Shown here: positions 13,701 to 26,400 of the stretch, piece after piece
Numbering within the stretch: the stretch's first letter is position 1
Layout of the letters: each line of letters opens with the position of its first letter
Assembly (NCBI RefSeq): GCF_030463565.1
Contig: NC_134655.1
Coordinates: 2,492,372-2,556,371 of the forward strand
Origin: Pelecanus crispus
Lineage: Eukaryota; Chordata; Aves; Pelecaniformes; Pelecanidae
Direction: 5' to 3'
Length of the DNA: 64,000 bases
Position numbers and translations under genes: made by a program
Notes under the pieces: model-generated
The model's database searches: none
Seen by the model: only the letters and a program-made list of their open reading frames with translations
Told to the model about the DNA's origin: nothing

Positions 13701-15701
13701 ACATATTTAAACCCTGTCCGGAATAAAGATAGTCTCCGAAGTAGGGGCCCAGGTATCTTAGCTGTGTTCAAAGACTAGAAGAATTCAGGATAAAGAATTT
13801 CCTAAAATCACTGTGTTGGAGAGCACACTTACGAAGCACAGCTCTGCAGCCTGCAAGTATAGTAACTGTTGAATGCAACCCTCCTTATCCAACAGAATTT
13901 CAATGGTTCTGCTACAGTTGGAGGATAAGGGAAGATTTGGCGAGTAAGGCATCTCATACTTTAGCAACCAGATTTATTGCCCCCAGGTAAATTTAAACAA
14001 GAGGTCTTTCTTTTTAGACTTTTACTAACTTTTGTTCTTTCTGAATATACGCATTCAGTTCTCTAAAATATTCTCCTCTCTCAGTGGCCGCCTCTGCTTC
14101 TGCATTCAGTCTGTGCAAGAACATGGAATAGAGAGGGACCAGTTGAGGCTGGAAGTGTAAGGATACATGGATAAGCAATGATATTTTAGGATCAAGCACT
14201 GGATGCAGCGATGTTCAATCTCACACCTAAACAGTACATAGCTTACACTCTGCAGACTATAAGTGGCCCCAGAAAATAACTGCAAAAACCAAGTCTACCA
14301 TTGATGGACTGAAGTTTGTTATACAGTAGGATGTAGCTCCCTCAAATTCTCAGAGAACTGCAATTATAAAAGATTCAAAACCTCTGCTTGAATGTTACGC
14401 AAGCTGGCTGATTTAGAACACAGACATGCCTGGAGTAACCAGTGATACCGCATAAACTCAGTAGTTTCCTTCTACATAGCTGTTGCTCTTAAAGCCACCC
14501 AATTCTTGACTGGTAAATTTCCTCAGGTATGATGTAGACAAAATACATAATCTATCTGCATTTCTACAGGACTCGTGACAAAGCTAAATGCTTCTTCCTG
14601 TCATTACCAGCAAGGTTAACAAAATCATAACTATTTGGAAAACAATAAAGAGATTTTTAATATAAAGCAACAGTACAACTTTCTATATAATATTGTATTC
14701 AACACACCTTAAAGGATATAACAGAAACTGTAAAGTGAGAACACAGAAAGTTCATGATAAGGAAAACACAAATGTGGTTTTCTACTCATTCACACTTTCA
14801 CATAAGGAAAGAAAATATAGATACTTAAACTAAAAGTAGATTTCAAACAGATGGGAGTCTTTTCATATGCACAATTAGCCTGGGAAATTCATTGTCATTA
14901 AGTAGAGGGGATGTATCTATTTATACATGACACAGTACATATATATGTATAATACATATATAAATATATAGCCCAGTAACAAAAAAATGCAAAACTTCTA
15001 AAACACATAATAAGAATATATATACACACACAAATCACTCGCAATACAAATGAAGAAAAAGGACCCTCACTGCTTGTGTTTGAATTAATCTGTCACTTAT
15101 ATGAAGAAGTAATCTTCAAAATTATTCCATAACATACAGCACTGTCAAAGCTCAGATGATGAACTAGGTGGACCCTGAGCGTAACTAAGCTGACTCCCAT
15201 GTTCCTAAATATAACAGAGCACGTTCACTTTACACCACATCTAAGAAAAGAAAGTCATTTTCTATTGATTGTATCATAGAAAATGAATACAGAATAACTA
15301 AAAAAATTTTCAGTGCACAAATCCCGTGTTGATTTTTTTGGTTTAGGGTTTATGTTTTTTTGTGGGGTGGAGGTTTTTTGGTTGGTTTTGTTTGGTTGGG
15401 GTTTTTTTAACATATCTAATAGTCATTGCTACTATTACTATAAAAAAGTTGACCGCTACTTTGAATTAATCAGATATAATTTATAACACCACAGGTGAAA
15501 ATCTGGTTCCAGAATCGCCGAGCCAAAGAAAGAAAAATGATCAAGAAGAAAATATCTCAGTTTGATGGCAGCGGGGGCTCAGTTCAGAGTGACTCTGGTT
15601 CACTCAGTCCAAACGAAATATCTAGTTCTCTGTTCCCACCACCGCATGGAATAAATGGATTACGGCCTAATGACATTCATCAAGTCATAGTTTCAGAATG
15701 A
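7313..15701 (+). CDS. CDX4: CDX4, caudal-type homeobox transcription factor (3 exons, complete)
   Basis: Coding exons 7313-7745, 12764-12909 and 15495-15701 join in frame (433+146+207 nt) to give 261 residues, a little shorter than human CDX4 (284). Residues 1-145 are the Tyr/Ser/Pro/Gly-rich caudal activation region ([10 protein letters not shown] start, [23 protein letters not shown]). The hexapeptide-like YEWMRK at 132-137 is the PBX-contact motif. The homeodomain spans about 150-209 ([10 protein letters not shown] to KERKMIKK) with the KIWFQNRR recognition helix. The C terminus ends HQVIVSE, which matches CDX4 rather than CDX1 or CDX2. The start was chosen at 7313 because MY-SS-LLEKE-SMYPG aligns with other CDX4 proteins. 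An upstream in-frame extension to 7283 lacks an ATG at its start. The intron between homeodomain residues 44 and 45 is the classic caudal position. In vertebrates CDX4 is a nuclear Wnt/FGF-responsive factor that drives posterior Hox expression, axial elongation and early haematopoiesis. CHIC1 follows on the same strand. Confidence 0.95.
7746..12763 (+). other. CDX4: CDX4 intron 1 (5.0 kb)
   Basis: This AT-rich intron has a GTAAGT donor and a TTCTTAAACAG acceptor. No other exon-like open frame is convincing. A cluster of developmental factor motifs lies in its second half: CTTTGATAT (TCF/LEF-like) at 11009-11017, TTTATGAC (CDX-like) at 11146-11153, TGATAAGAT (GATA) at 11715-11723 and TTAACACCT (T-box half-site) ending at 11768. 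The motifs are short, so function is only inferred. Confidence 0.85.
12764..12909 (+). CDS. CDX4: CDX4 coding exon 2
   Basis: This exon encodes residues 145-193, the homeodomain N-terminal arm through helix 2 and the turn ([17 protein letters not shown] to LGLSERQ). The acceptor AG is at 12762-12763 and the donor GTACAC begins at 12910. The length of 146 nt restores phase 0 at the exon 3 boundary. Confidence 0.96.
12910..15494 (+). other. CDX4: CDX4 intron 2 (2.6 kb)
   Basis: No additional exon is apparent. It contains an alternating AT block at about 14936-14972, an AT/CA stretch near 15017-15031, and a T/G-rich tract at about 15331-15410 that ends 85 bp before the exon 3 acceptor. Confidence 0.85.
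15495..15701 (+). CDS. CDX4: CDX4 coding exon 3
   Basis: This exon opens with [19 protein letters not shown], the homeodomain recognition helix and following basic stretch, then a Ser/Gly-rich tail ([16 protein letters not shown]) and the conserved QVIVSE end. The stop TGA is at 15699-15701. The acceptor AG is at 15493-15494. Confidence 0.97.
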   Translation: MKIWFQNRRAKERKMIKKKISQFDGSGGSVQSDSGSLSPNEISSSLFPPPHGINGLRPNDIHQVIVSE

Positions 15702-16150
15702 ACAGAGGGGACAAAAAAAAAAGAAAAAAGAAAAAGCAAGAACAGATTTCCCTGCCACCACCCACCCCCTTGGAAACTCAACTTTGCAAAGGACCATTCT
15801 CATTTAACTGTCTGCAGAGTGCCGATTTCTAAGTACAGGATCCGGGACTATTATAAAAATATTTTAATTATTGCAGAAATCTCAGGGAACTTGCGCTGCT
15901 AAGATTCATCACTCAAAATCTTTGAGCAGGAGGTAATTTGCTTCGGACACTGACACAAAGAATGATACAATTGAAGATTCAAGTAAACGTAGTCCTAGTC
16001 TGATCATATATATACACACACAGAAACCTAAGTGAACTGATTAAAATAGAGTGCTATTGCATAAAATATAAGATGCTGGGTGTATTTGGTTTGTTACATT
16101 TTATATAGAGTAAACCGTAGATGTTAATAAATACTCACACTCAAGTGTAC
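15702..16150 (+). other. CDX4: CDX4 3' UTR (probable)
   Basis: The stop codon is followed by an A-rich stretch and then AT-rich sequence containing the first good AATAAA signal at 16126-16131. Cleavage would fall about 10-25 bases later. A short 3' UTR of about 450 bases is therefore likely; use of the signal is inferred. Confidence 0.55.
16126..16131 (+). terminator. CDX4: Putative CDX4 poly(A) signal AATAAA
   Basis: Canonical AATAAA hexamer 425 bp downstream of the CDX4 stop codon, followed by a T/G-containing stretch (TCAAGTGTACTG) that could serve as the downstream element. Confidence 0.5.
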
Positions 16151-19100
16151 TGAAAAGAATGCTGCTTTTTGAAAACAACAAAAACATTTAAAACACTTTT
16201 AAACACTCGAGACACATAACAATGTTGCTATACCAACATACTGCCTTTAATTAAAACCCAAATCTTCTTTGCCCTATGCAATTGTATTCAAGCATGCCAA
16301 TCTCTTGAGCAATACTTACAGATACACCGGAGCACACCAAACCTGCCAAGATTTGTTCAATTGTAAGAAATGCAGCAATTTGTTAGCACGTTAGTAAATG
16401 CCAAATAGTCTGGAAGATATAAGTATTACTGCAATCTTCAATGAATGCACATACTATTCCTGGAAAATATGAGCACAAATGTAATGGAAAAAAAAACTGT
16501 TACTACCAGCAAACCACCAAAAAGCAAATAAAGAATTTGCTTCATGTCTCTAAACCTTTTAAGTGAAATAGTAGCAGTCGTGGGCCACTGATTTTATACA
16601 CGACGCTTATTTCAGGCTAAAGGCAAGAAATATCCCAAAGTACAGCCAACACCGTATTTCGAAGCTGCGATCAAGCAGCTTAGCATTCACAAAGTCACAG
16701 CAGGCATGTAACAAAAGAAGTGTTCACTCCACGTGCACCCCTGAAAGAGCACAAATTAAGGATGAGCACGCTCACGGTGTGGTTAGCTTTAATTACTGGT
16801 CCATGTTGGCAGGTGAGAAGGTAGCAATGGTACGTAGAAGACAACTGATGAGTCTGGAAAAAGTAGAAAGAAAACCCAAAGCACTAAAAAAACCCCAAAC
16901 CCTTCAGTAGTACTATTTGTTGGAACTTCATAATATGAGCTTTTTGATAGCATACAAGTAAGTGCTCTATTGGAAAGATTTAATTTTACTGAAAATGTCA
17001 TCAGAAGCAAAGGTAATAAAAAGGGAAAACAGAAGACAATAAACAGAAAACACCATTATCTGGCACATGGAAAGTCACACATGGCTTATTTCAACATCAA
17101 ATTCTGCTCCTCTTAGTGTCAACAAGCATTGATAATGCACTGAGCAACAGGGACAGAACTTGTCAAAGCATTAATTATCTGGATTCAATAAATTAGATAA
17201 CTTAAATTTGAAGATCTGCCTCACTGTGGTCCAATTATTTAAAAATAACTGTTAGAGTAACTCCACAAAAGTAATTCTATTAGTAATTCTACAAGAATAA
17301 CACTCTTCAAAAATAAATACCAAATTAGAAAATTGTAGACATAAACATCTCAAGCTAAACTAGCAAGAAAATCTGTAACACAGGGTAAGATCTTACTGAT
17401 TGTAAGCCTTTCGTGGGTGGTTCTCCAATATACTGCTAATAATCTCTTATTCATATGGATAAAATAAATGGGCTTATCTTAATGCAAACAAACTGCAAAC
17501 AGAAAATCTTGTGCATGTAAATATTTACAAAACTCAACCCTATGAGAAATTGAGACTATATCTGCATGGCTTTAATTCAGGATCTTCTAAAACTGCTCAC
17601 TGATATTAGAGTGTTATACAATTGTGCGGACATTTTAGAAGACAGAGCAGCACGTTACGGAACATGCACACAAACAGAATAGAAGTATACACGCTAGCAG
17701 ACAGCGAGACACATACATGCTGCTCCGCTCTGCTTTTCATTCAAAGAAATCCATACATTTGCTCCATAACGGATTTGGGAGAGGCGGTTTTCCCAGTTCC
17801 ATCAGCCCCTCTACCTGTGTTGTCCTTTTATGCATGAAGGATGTAGAAGATAAAATAATTTCCCAAGAAACTCATGAAAAAAGAAGCTGTAATACTTTAG
17901 ATATATAAGAAAAAAGGGAAGAGGAGCTATACCTTGCTACCCAAATCTCAAATCACCAAAAGGCCTACCTCTGTAGAAGAGCAGGCAATGGCTTTTGTGA
18001 AGGTATCAGTGAGAGACATGGAAAACGAGAGAAAACTTTTTTCCCAGTTTCTAGATTTTTCCGTGATCAGTTTTCAAATCAACAAGGAAGAACAGCAAGT
18101 AAAGAGCTATAAACATACAACACATCATTCATTATACTTGTATACCAGAAATGCATTGTTTAACTTAAAATTTCTCCTTCCTTCTAATTTACGTCAAAAT
18201 TGAAATAAAATACTTACATAGTTATTTACCAGGTTCACATTCAACATATTCAAAATGATCCATATTGCAGTTTCTCAACAAGCTCCAGTCTAACTTTTTG
18301 AGTTGCCAGGCAGTCAGGAAACTCCATGCTGTTCTGACAACCCAGGCAGAAGAGCCACTGCACTTCAGAACAACCACTGTTCGTAAAGGAAACATTTTAA
18401 ACGAGACTGTTTTTGATGTCAAATAGGAGTTTCAATGACATACGAAGCACCTCCTATGAGATGTTTAAAAATCAGTCTTGTCAGCAAAAGTTGTTTTCCT
18501 TTTTCATGATCTTTACCCCAAATTTTTTCCATCAGGTCTATTTTAAATGTATTCAAAGCATATATTAATAAATATTTGGGCAAGACATGCTCTTTCATGC
18601 ACTAGATAACGATCTCTAAACCTAAAAACTGTATCAGATTCTCTTCTCTGGCTACAGCTAAGTCAAATAAGAAGTGATTCCCCCTATCTTGCACTGTGCG
18701 TAACCACCCTCCATCTAGATCATAACGTCCCTTTAAATTTAAGTGTAGTGCCACAGCTGTTTCTCAAAATAATCCAAGGGAAAGAAAAAAAAATTATTTA
18801 ATCCTTTTAGACTAACCTGGATCATTTTGAGTAAACTGGATTAGAGAGCAATTAAATATGCAGTCATGTTACCAGATCAGAAGGATGGGAAGCCATAGAG
18901 AAGGGAAAATGGCAAGCAGCTGAAAAGAAAATTCTTACTCTGTCTCTGCCAGGGTTCAGACAGCGTATCTGACTGTAGCCTGTGCCTTTTTTTTTGCCAG
19001 AAAACGTTATCCCAAATCAAAATACAATTCAGAACTACATGCTGGCACATTTTAACGGCCCATTAAAGACTACGTAACAGCCTGACAGGAGTCCACCCTG

Positions 19101-20282
19101 TATTCAAGTTCTGCCAAGATCAGCGTGGGAAGACAAGGATCAGGATATGCAGGTGGGAGGAGGCAACACAGCCGTTACAAAGTCCCTACATCGCTCTGAT
19201 TTTCTGGGCAGCTATGTCTGACTCTTCTACATCACGTACATAAAGGAAAAGCTTCACAAGACGTGATCCAGCCCTCGTATTTAATTTTTGTAATTATGTG
19301 GGCAAGAAGAAATACTAAAGGCTATAAATAACATTTTACAATATTTATCTTTCTTCCTTTGAAGAATTCTCCAGGGATTTTAATTAGACTCTCCCTTAGC
19401 ACCGTTAGGCAATTAAAATAATAATAAATCAAACACAATCCTTCTCACCCAGTGGGTATTTTCCCCAAGCGCTCTCAGTTTCCTGTCTTTTTCACTTTAT
19501 GTAAATAGAAAACGATCACACTGTTTAAATTCAGCTGTTTGATTGGTATTTCGAGTTTGCAAAGTAGTGAGCCACTTTAACACCATGCCGATATCAAAAG
19601 AAAATTCTGCATCACACAACTGTCTAATTCCAGCAGCCAGCAAATCCCTTCTGACATTTATTTGAATCATCTTTATTCTATGAGAATACTGTAGAGGTGC
19701 CAAAGCTTTGGGAACAATTGCCTTTCTCAGTCCCACTATCTGTAAACACTTAATCAAGAAGGAACACTTTACCACAAACTGTTCATGCTGAGAATCAATG
19801 TAGCAGCACAGTGATTTGGCTTCATTAACTAACTTCTAAATATTGATCTGTGGGAGAAAACAAGAAAAATTACAGATTTATCTGTTTACAGTAATGGCAG
19901 ATAGTTTAGACTAGAAATTGGAAAGGACCCTATTACAAGATATTTAAAAAAATAATAATTTACAGAGAAGAGAGCATAACTTAAACCCCTAATTGGCTGC
20001 TTGTAGTAGTAATACAGGTCAAATAAAAACCTGGTTCAGAAACTTGACCACCTCTTGAAACTAAGATTACTTTTGAAAATTGATCTACATTAAGCATTTT
20101 CAGTATAAGCAGCACAGAGCTGCATACCCCTGCACAAAGCCAAAAGCCTTCTAGATATTACCAAATATTTGTATCACAAAAATAGTTTCATTAAACCTCT
20201 CACATCACTCTTGACTTGCCTTACTTCAACAAATGTACATATCCAAATTTGCCTAATGAGTACACATTTCTACTTCTAAACA
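16151..20282. other. CDX4-CHIC1 intergenic DNA, left part
   Basis: AT-rich sequence with no recognisable gene. Open frames are all under 100 codons and carry no family motif. I see no interspersed repeat that I can name. Confidence 0.5.
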
Positions 20283-20489
20283 AAAGAATGTGAACCTGCA
20301 GTGAGACAACGGATGCACCTGGAACGGGAAAAAGAATTCCGCCAAATGCAACAACCAAAGCCACAGAAACTACAAGGGTCTTTTTCTCATAATAAATTCC
20401 ACAGCATTAAACAGGATCACCTACACACTGGTTACAGTTCCCAGTCAAAAGTTATGCTCTTGTTTCCCAAAGAGGAAATCAGTAGGTAA
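20283..20489 (+). other. Isolated exon-like open frame of unknown identity
   Basis: An open frame runs from just after a TAA at 20277-20279 to a TAA at 20487-20489. Its start is biased like real protein: ECEPAVRQRMHLEREKEF, then RQMQQPKPQKLQ, which reads as a charged helix. An AG at 20285-20286 could be an acceptor, although the pyrimidine tract before it is weak. AGTAG|GTAATG near the end (20485-20489) is a plausible donor. The RMHLEREKEFRQ stretch loosely recalls KLERNKEY-type repeats of centrosomal CSPP1, but this is from memory and weak. It could be an exon of an unannotated transcript, a decayed exon fragment or chance. Confidence 0.25.
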
Positions 20490-23400
20490 TGTTAGCATTT
20501 GGGGAGTTATTTCAAAAAAGCCTCAGGTACTTATCAAACAATCTTAAAATGTGTGGTTAATGTAATTTTTAAAAGAAAGTATTATTTGCATTGAAAGAAG
20601 GATTTTTACTATTCCATGGATGTGCTAAACACCAATGATCCTACTGAAATTACCTGCAGCATATGGTATTGCACAGGTGAACAGCTCAGAGGGCTGAATG
20701 CTAGATGGTCAAGTTGTAATCGTGGATCCAAAACCCATTATTAGCTGCTGCTTCTCGTGTGCAATTGAGGTTAAAAATGTTTGAAATGCCTATCAACTCT
20801 TATCAACTTCATACTTTGATCCATTAACTGAAACTCCCTACGGCCTGATATTCTTCCTATCGCCCCAGATATCAAAAGTAGAGCAAATAAAATATGAAAC
20901 ATTAGCAAAAACTTAGAACACTGCCTATGGATACCTCAGAAAGAGACGGGCCAGTAAAAATCTCAGCATTTCATGTGGTTGTTTTCTACAGGTTGTAGGA
21001 TTCCTCTCTGAAACCCCTTACCAATACCAATTTCAGGCAGCCAGTGCAGCTTTCACTGAATGAGGCACAGTTCTGCCTCAGGACATCGGCAAGAACACGC
21101 AGGATTTTCGCGGCACGCATTTGGCATGCTGCCACCTGACTGCTGTAGCTCTGAAAGCCAAACCCGGCAGCATCTAACGAGGCTGCCTACAGTAACCAGA
21201 GCAGCAACAAACACATCCTCCCCATCTCACTGTACGGCTGAACTAAGAGGCAACGAGAACATAGTGAGAGGATGAGAAGGACAAAAACAAATTCAGACAC
21301 ATACCTCCCAAAAGAGCCTTGAATTTGCAGTGTTTGACACAATTCCAACCTGAGTGATGCAGCCATGCAGACCTCCCAAATGTCATTATGCATCATATGC
21401 TATTAAAGGGAACAGGCCAGCTTCTTAAGGTTTCTCCCCACTAAACCCTTATCTGTTTTTCACAGAGTAACTTCAATCAGATTTATTTCTTGAGCTTGTA
21501 TTGATGGGAAAATAACACTTCAGCAGTATTTTGGAATTCCAAAATGGCTGAAAGCATTTTCATGGAGATCTGGGTAGAGTTTTCTGGTACTCAGAGCTGG
21601 TTCATCATCATGAGTATTATTTTTATCAGTTCAGAAGCACAGGTCTCCCAATTGCATTAGTGAAAGTCATGGAATCATATCCCTCCCGCAACAAGGCTCA
21701 GAATCGGTAAATAAAAGGAACCTCTGATATGAGCTATCATGTTGTTTTAAAGCTGTTTAAAAACATTACTGGAAAAATGTTATGAGGTTTTCAATGATAA
21801 AGATCACAAAAACATACTTGCAGTCACTTTCTATGCCTCAAAATTCAGTACGTAATTAGAACCATCCTAAGCTCAGTTATTGGTAAACTCATTTCCACAT
21901 TAAAAAACTCAGCGGTTACGCATGCATCACTAGGTTCAGGAATAAACCTGCCCTAGGTCTGAAGTGAAAGGGCGACCTAGAAAACCTGTGGTTTATAGTG
22001 AGGTTTATACACTGTGCGCCAGCAGAGGAGTTAGAAGCATCTGGATATGAAAGAGGACATTTTTAAAACTGAGTATGCAAGGAAAAGCTGAAATATAGAA
22101 GAAAACAATTCAGAACTTGACTACAGGTACCTAGAAAGCAATGTTCTGGACAGAGAAATACACCACTGGGCAGGCATTCAATAGTGATTCTTTGTGCTGA
22201 AGGCAAGAACAAGACCACATATTCCCAGGGTAGCTGGCAGCTTGAAGGCTCTAAGGGGCAGAAGGCTGCCTGACAGTGTGGCACCATCCTACAGTATTCA
22301 GTTTGGCTTTTAAGGGCTCTCAGCCTGCAGCAAAACAAAACCGACTCCGGCTTTTTGGCACAAACCTGTACATAGTCACTGACCTCAGTCCTCCTGACCT
22401 CTAGTTCATCATCCACATGCAACACAACACACACCTTTACCATCAGTCACGTGTAAAAATCCTGTCCAGCCCTCACACCACAGAGGGATGGCTGAGCACA
22501 GCTAGACTGCCCGTTTTATCCACAATACACTTGCACACCATTTCCAAGCTTTATCTTCGTGCAGTTCCGTATGCACTCTGCTACAGAGCTACTGCTTGCT
22601 GCCATGGCAAATTCTTCAAATGTGATTTGAATTCTGTGCTCAGATAGGACCATTTACTGCATCTTCCTCGCTTGGAAAAAGAGAAAGCGCAAAAATCAAT
22701 TTGGAAGGCAATGTAAGTCACCAGCAGCCTAGCACATGCAGGGCAGCCAAGAAAACAGAAAGCTTAACTGAAACAGGTTTAAAAGCAGCACTGAAAATGG
22801 TTGTTCGCCAAAACACTACAAAGCATAAACACAGATGTTCTGGCATTATCGGAGCTTACTTGCTCCTGTGTCAAGTTAATCCTGATTCCAGCTGAGCTAA
22901 GTTCCCCACAGCTGCTCATGTGTCACACAGGTAGAAACAGTTCTTATGAAAAGTGCTCTTTTTACATCACGCAATGATTTTACATCAATGCAAATAATTT
23001 GTACCAAGAGACACTTCATTACTAACCACCACATCCTACCAGTTGATTTCTTCTGCAAGGTTATTTCAGTCTTTTCAGAACTTTTCACATTAGGAACTGA
23101 AGAAACAAGCTAACCAGGCCAAGAAAAAAAAAACCCAAACCAAAACAAATCCCCCCAAAAACCCCCAACACCCCCTACCATCAAAAAACTCTCAAGAGCT
23201 TGTATTCTGAACTCTCTCTTTCTCCCAAAAAGGAATCAGTAATCTCAGCTTGTATAAACTGGCTCAGGAAGGGGATACCTTACAGGTGAGGTCCAATACT
23301 GTTTATTCTGTTCACTCTTTTCGAAAAAGAGAATACTTCTGCTGTATCAAAACTGAGGCATTCGCATCTCCAGTGAGGCCCTGAAGTTCTGAATCCCCTC

Positions 23401-26400
23401 CACTTCTCGAGCCAACGTTCATCAAGAGACACGATGGTTTGTCCACCAGCTTTAAAATACATTCTCCAAACTCCGAGTACATTCCTATTATCCAACAACC
23501 TCTTCCTTTGTTGAAACACGTGTCTGAAATGAGTGAATTATGACAGCCAACATGACATCTCTTGTTGCATACTCTTCTTCTGAATAATAATTTTGTGGTG
23601 GAGATTTATACAGAAGAAAAAGGAAAAAAAAATGTATTGGAAGAAGACTCAGTATCTCTCAGGCCCACATCAGCACTCACTTTCCAGCTTCTCTCAGTAG
23701 TGCTTTTATTTAATTCTGTGTTTTGTTTTAACTCGTATCTTTCCTGTGCTCTCGTCTCATGTTTCATGCTCTATATAAGAACACTTTTTATTCCAAGAAA
23801 GGAAGCGATTTGGGTGGATAAACATCGCCAGAGACCATCACCTCTCCACAAATCATTCAGTTTTTATGACATAATCGTTTCATCTAATAAATGGCATCCT
23901 AAAAAAATACTGAAAATGAGGCATCTAAATACCTCTTCCTGTGAAGCCATAAAGTTTGATAAATCATACTGAAAAACTTCCCTATAGTATTTACATCTGA
24001 AACTCGATACTAAGTAGGCATTCTTCAAATACAGATACGGGTTACAAAATGTGTTTTTCTAAATCGGTCTATTTTTACTCCAGGTAGTCATCATTCCTGC
24101 TAGGAGGGAACCCACCAAAAAAAAAAAAAGTCTACTGAAACTTCAGCTGAACTTTGACTTCAACCTATTAATTAAAAAGCATAAGATGTTAAATATGAAG
24201 CTAGTATAGCAAAGTATCTTTTTCAATTAAAGAGACTTCCTTTCTTGGTTTGCCAATACCTCAGACACTCATTATAAAGAGGTCACGCAGTATATTATGC
24301 CAAAATTCTACACTTCCTCATTTTACGCTTCAATTCAGCAAATTATTTTACCACCTGTTTGAGCACCTAACAGAATCCAGGCCTTAATTCCACCAAATGC
24401 TCACTTCTGTCACAATGTCCATTCAAATGTCTGTAACATTGGCTTATTTATTAAACTAGAACACAAGCTGCATTAAAATGTAAGCTTTCCAATTAAACAT
24501 GCACGATACTGCTCCTGGGTCTCTCACTGTTTGCCACACCACCTGCATCTCACCATTGTCATATCTAATGCTAAAGTTGTAAATCCTTGCAGACAGGTAC
24601 ATGGTTTCTTTATTTCCCTTTATAGTACACATACTGCTTGTCTCTCATTTTGTTTCATCCTTTGAAAATTTTCAACAGTTTTGTGTTTGAACAAAACCGA
24701 ATACATGCAAGGAACAGCAAGCAGGCTTGGCTTTACAGCATCCAAGGGGAGTCTTAAGCACACTAAAAAAAAAAACCAAACTCTAGCACAAATCTTCTTA
24801 AAGGGCTTGATCCACATCCCAAGTCGGTGCGGAAGCGCTTATCCTAGTGAAAGCTGAATCATGCCAGCAGGGCACAGTGTCATGACCATGGGAAATCCCA
24901 GACTACAAACCTCCCAAGTTGCCTCTTTTGCTCCCATTTCTTCACATAAGCAGGCTGTGGACGGCTCCTTAGCCACCTGTAACCGTCTGTTCCCATGGTT
25001 TACCCTCATGTATCCATGTGTTATGCAGAACAAAATGCATAAATTGTCAGACAAGGTTGAAATAGGGTTAACTCCCTCAGCCTCCCTAGCTCTGTGCAGC
25101 ACGGAGCCAGTTTTGCCGAAAGACAGCGAGACATCCCAGTGGCAAACTTTGTCACCCTCTTATTCCAAATAATTGATAATCATGTTGAACAGCACTTACG
25201 GCTGATGGATTTCATTAGTAATCTTCCCCTGTCATGAGGACTGTCTTTATCGCTATCTTTTGTTTTCTATCATTTAAATGGTCATTAAGCTATCTTTCAT
25301 CTCAAAACAGCTTAGTTTCAGCAGTAAGACATTTTTATGGAAAACTATTCTGAAATCTAAATACTTTCTATCAATGTAATCACCACCAGTGTCAGTTTTA
25401 TAAAAACACACACACGCTTTAGCAAATAGGGACAGGATCTCTCAGTTCATAAGGTTACAGAGATGCTGTTACAAGTGGTCAAGAAATCTTTGCTATTTCT
25501 TTCAATGCCAAGAAATCCTTGCTACTGATGTACTCACAATTCCATTAATGGGAGTATTGCAAAGCCGCAGTCCAGATGAAACTGTGATGATAATCAAGAA
25601 ATACAGACACCGATAGTTAAACACAGAAAAAGATGCCAAATACCTTTACAAACGTGCCTTAATCTAATTATTTAAGACAACGCATTTCACATCTATCTGG
25701 GTAAGAGTTAGAAACCCTACCTGTGGCCCTCTATTCAAATTATTCCTTTGAGTACAGAAGCACCTGCAAAAACTCTTCACTTGTCAGCTTCAAATATTCT
25801 AAGAAATAGAAATACACCAGGAAGGTTTATAAAAACCAGTGGTCATACAAAGCTTTGAGAAAACAAGAAGCGTTGTAGCACTGTGAAGAAGATAAAGCAA
25901 TTACATTTTCGCTATTTTATTTAGCATTCTGCAGGGACAGCGCTAGAAATTGTTTCCATAGTAAAGAAAGAACATGTTCCGCGGATTGCTCTGAAATAGT
26001 CCCAGAGCTGACTTCTGCTCAGCAACAGCACACAGCCTTGAGCCCAAAAGCTTGCATTTAGCTCATTCTCATCGGAAATGCCGGCCAAAAGGACATCAGG
26101 TTACGTACCCTGCCGCTGTATTTCAAATGTAACTATCTTTCTCATGGACAGTTCACCAAAGCTGCCAAGAGCTAAGATAATCTCAACTAAATATTAAAGC
26201 CTATAATGTAAATGCACAGCGTCAGATCTATCATTTCTTAAAGTGTTCTCAGTTACAAGTTTCATCTTTTTGACTTTCACATCAGTTAAAGCAGACACCC
26301 TGAATTTAAGTGAGAGTAAAATAAAGGCCAGAACCTTATTAGTAACCCTATATATAACTTTATTTCAGTGCTTTCAAGACTTTCGTTCTATGGGTTATGA

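Noticed and set aside
7313-15701. CDX1 or CDX2 as the identity of the homeobox gene
   Set aside because: [10 protein letters not shown] start and QVIVSE end are specific to CDX4.
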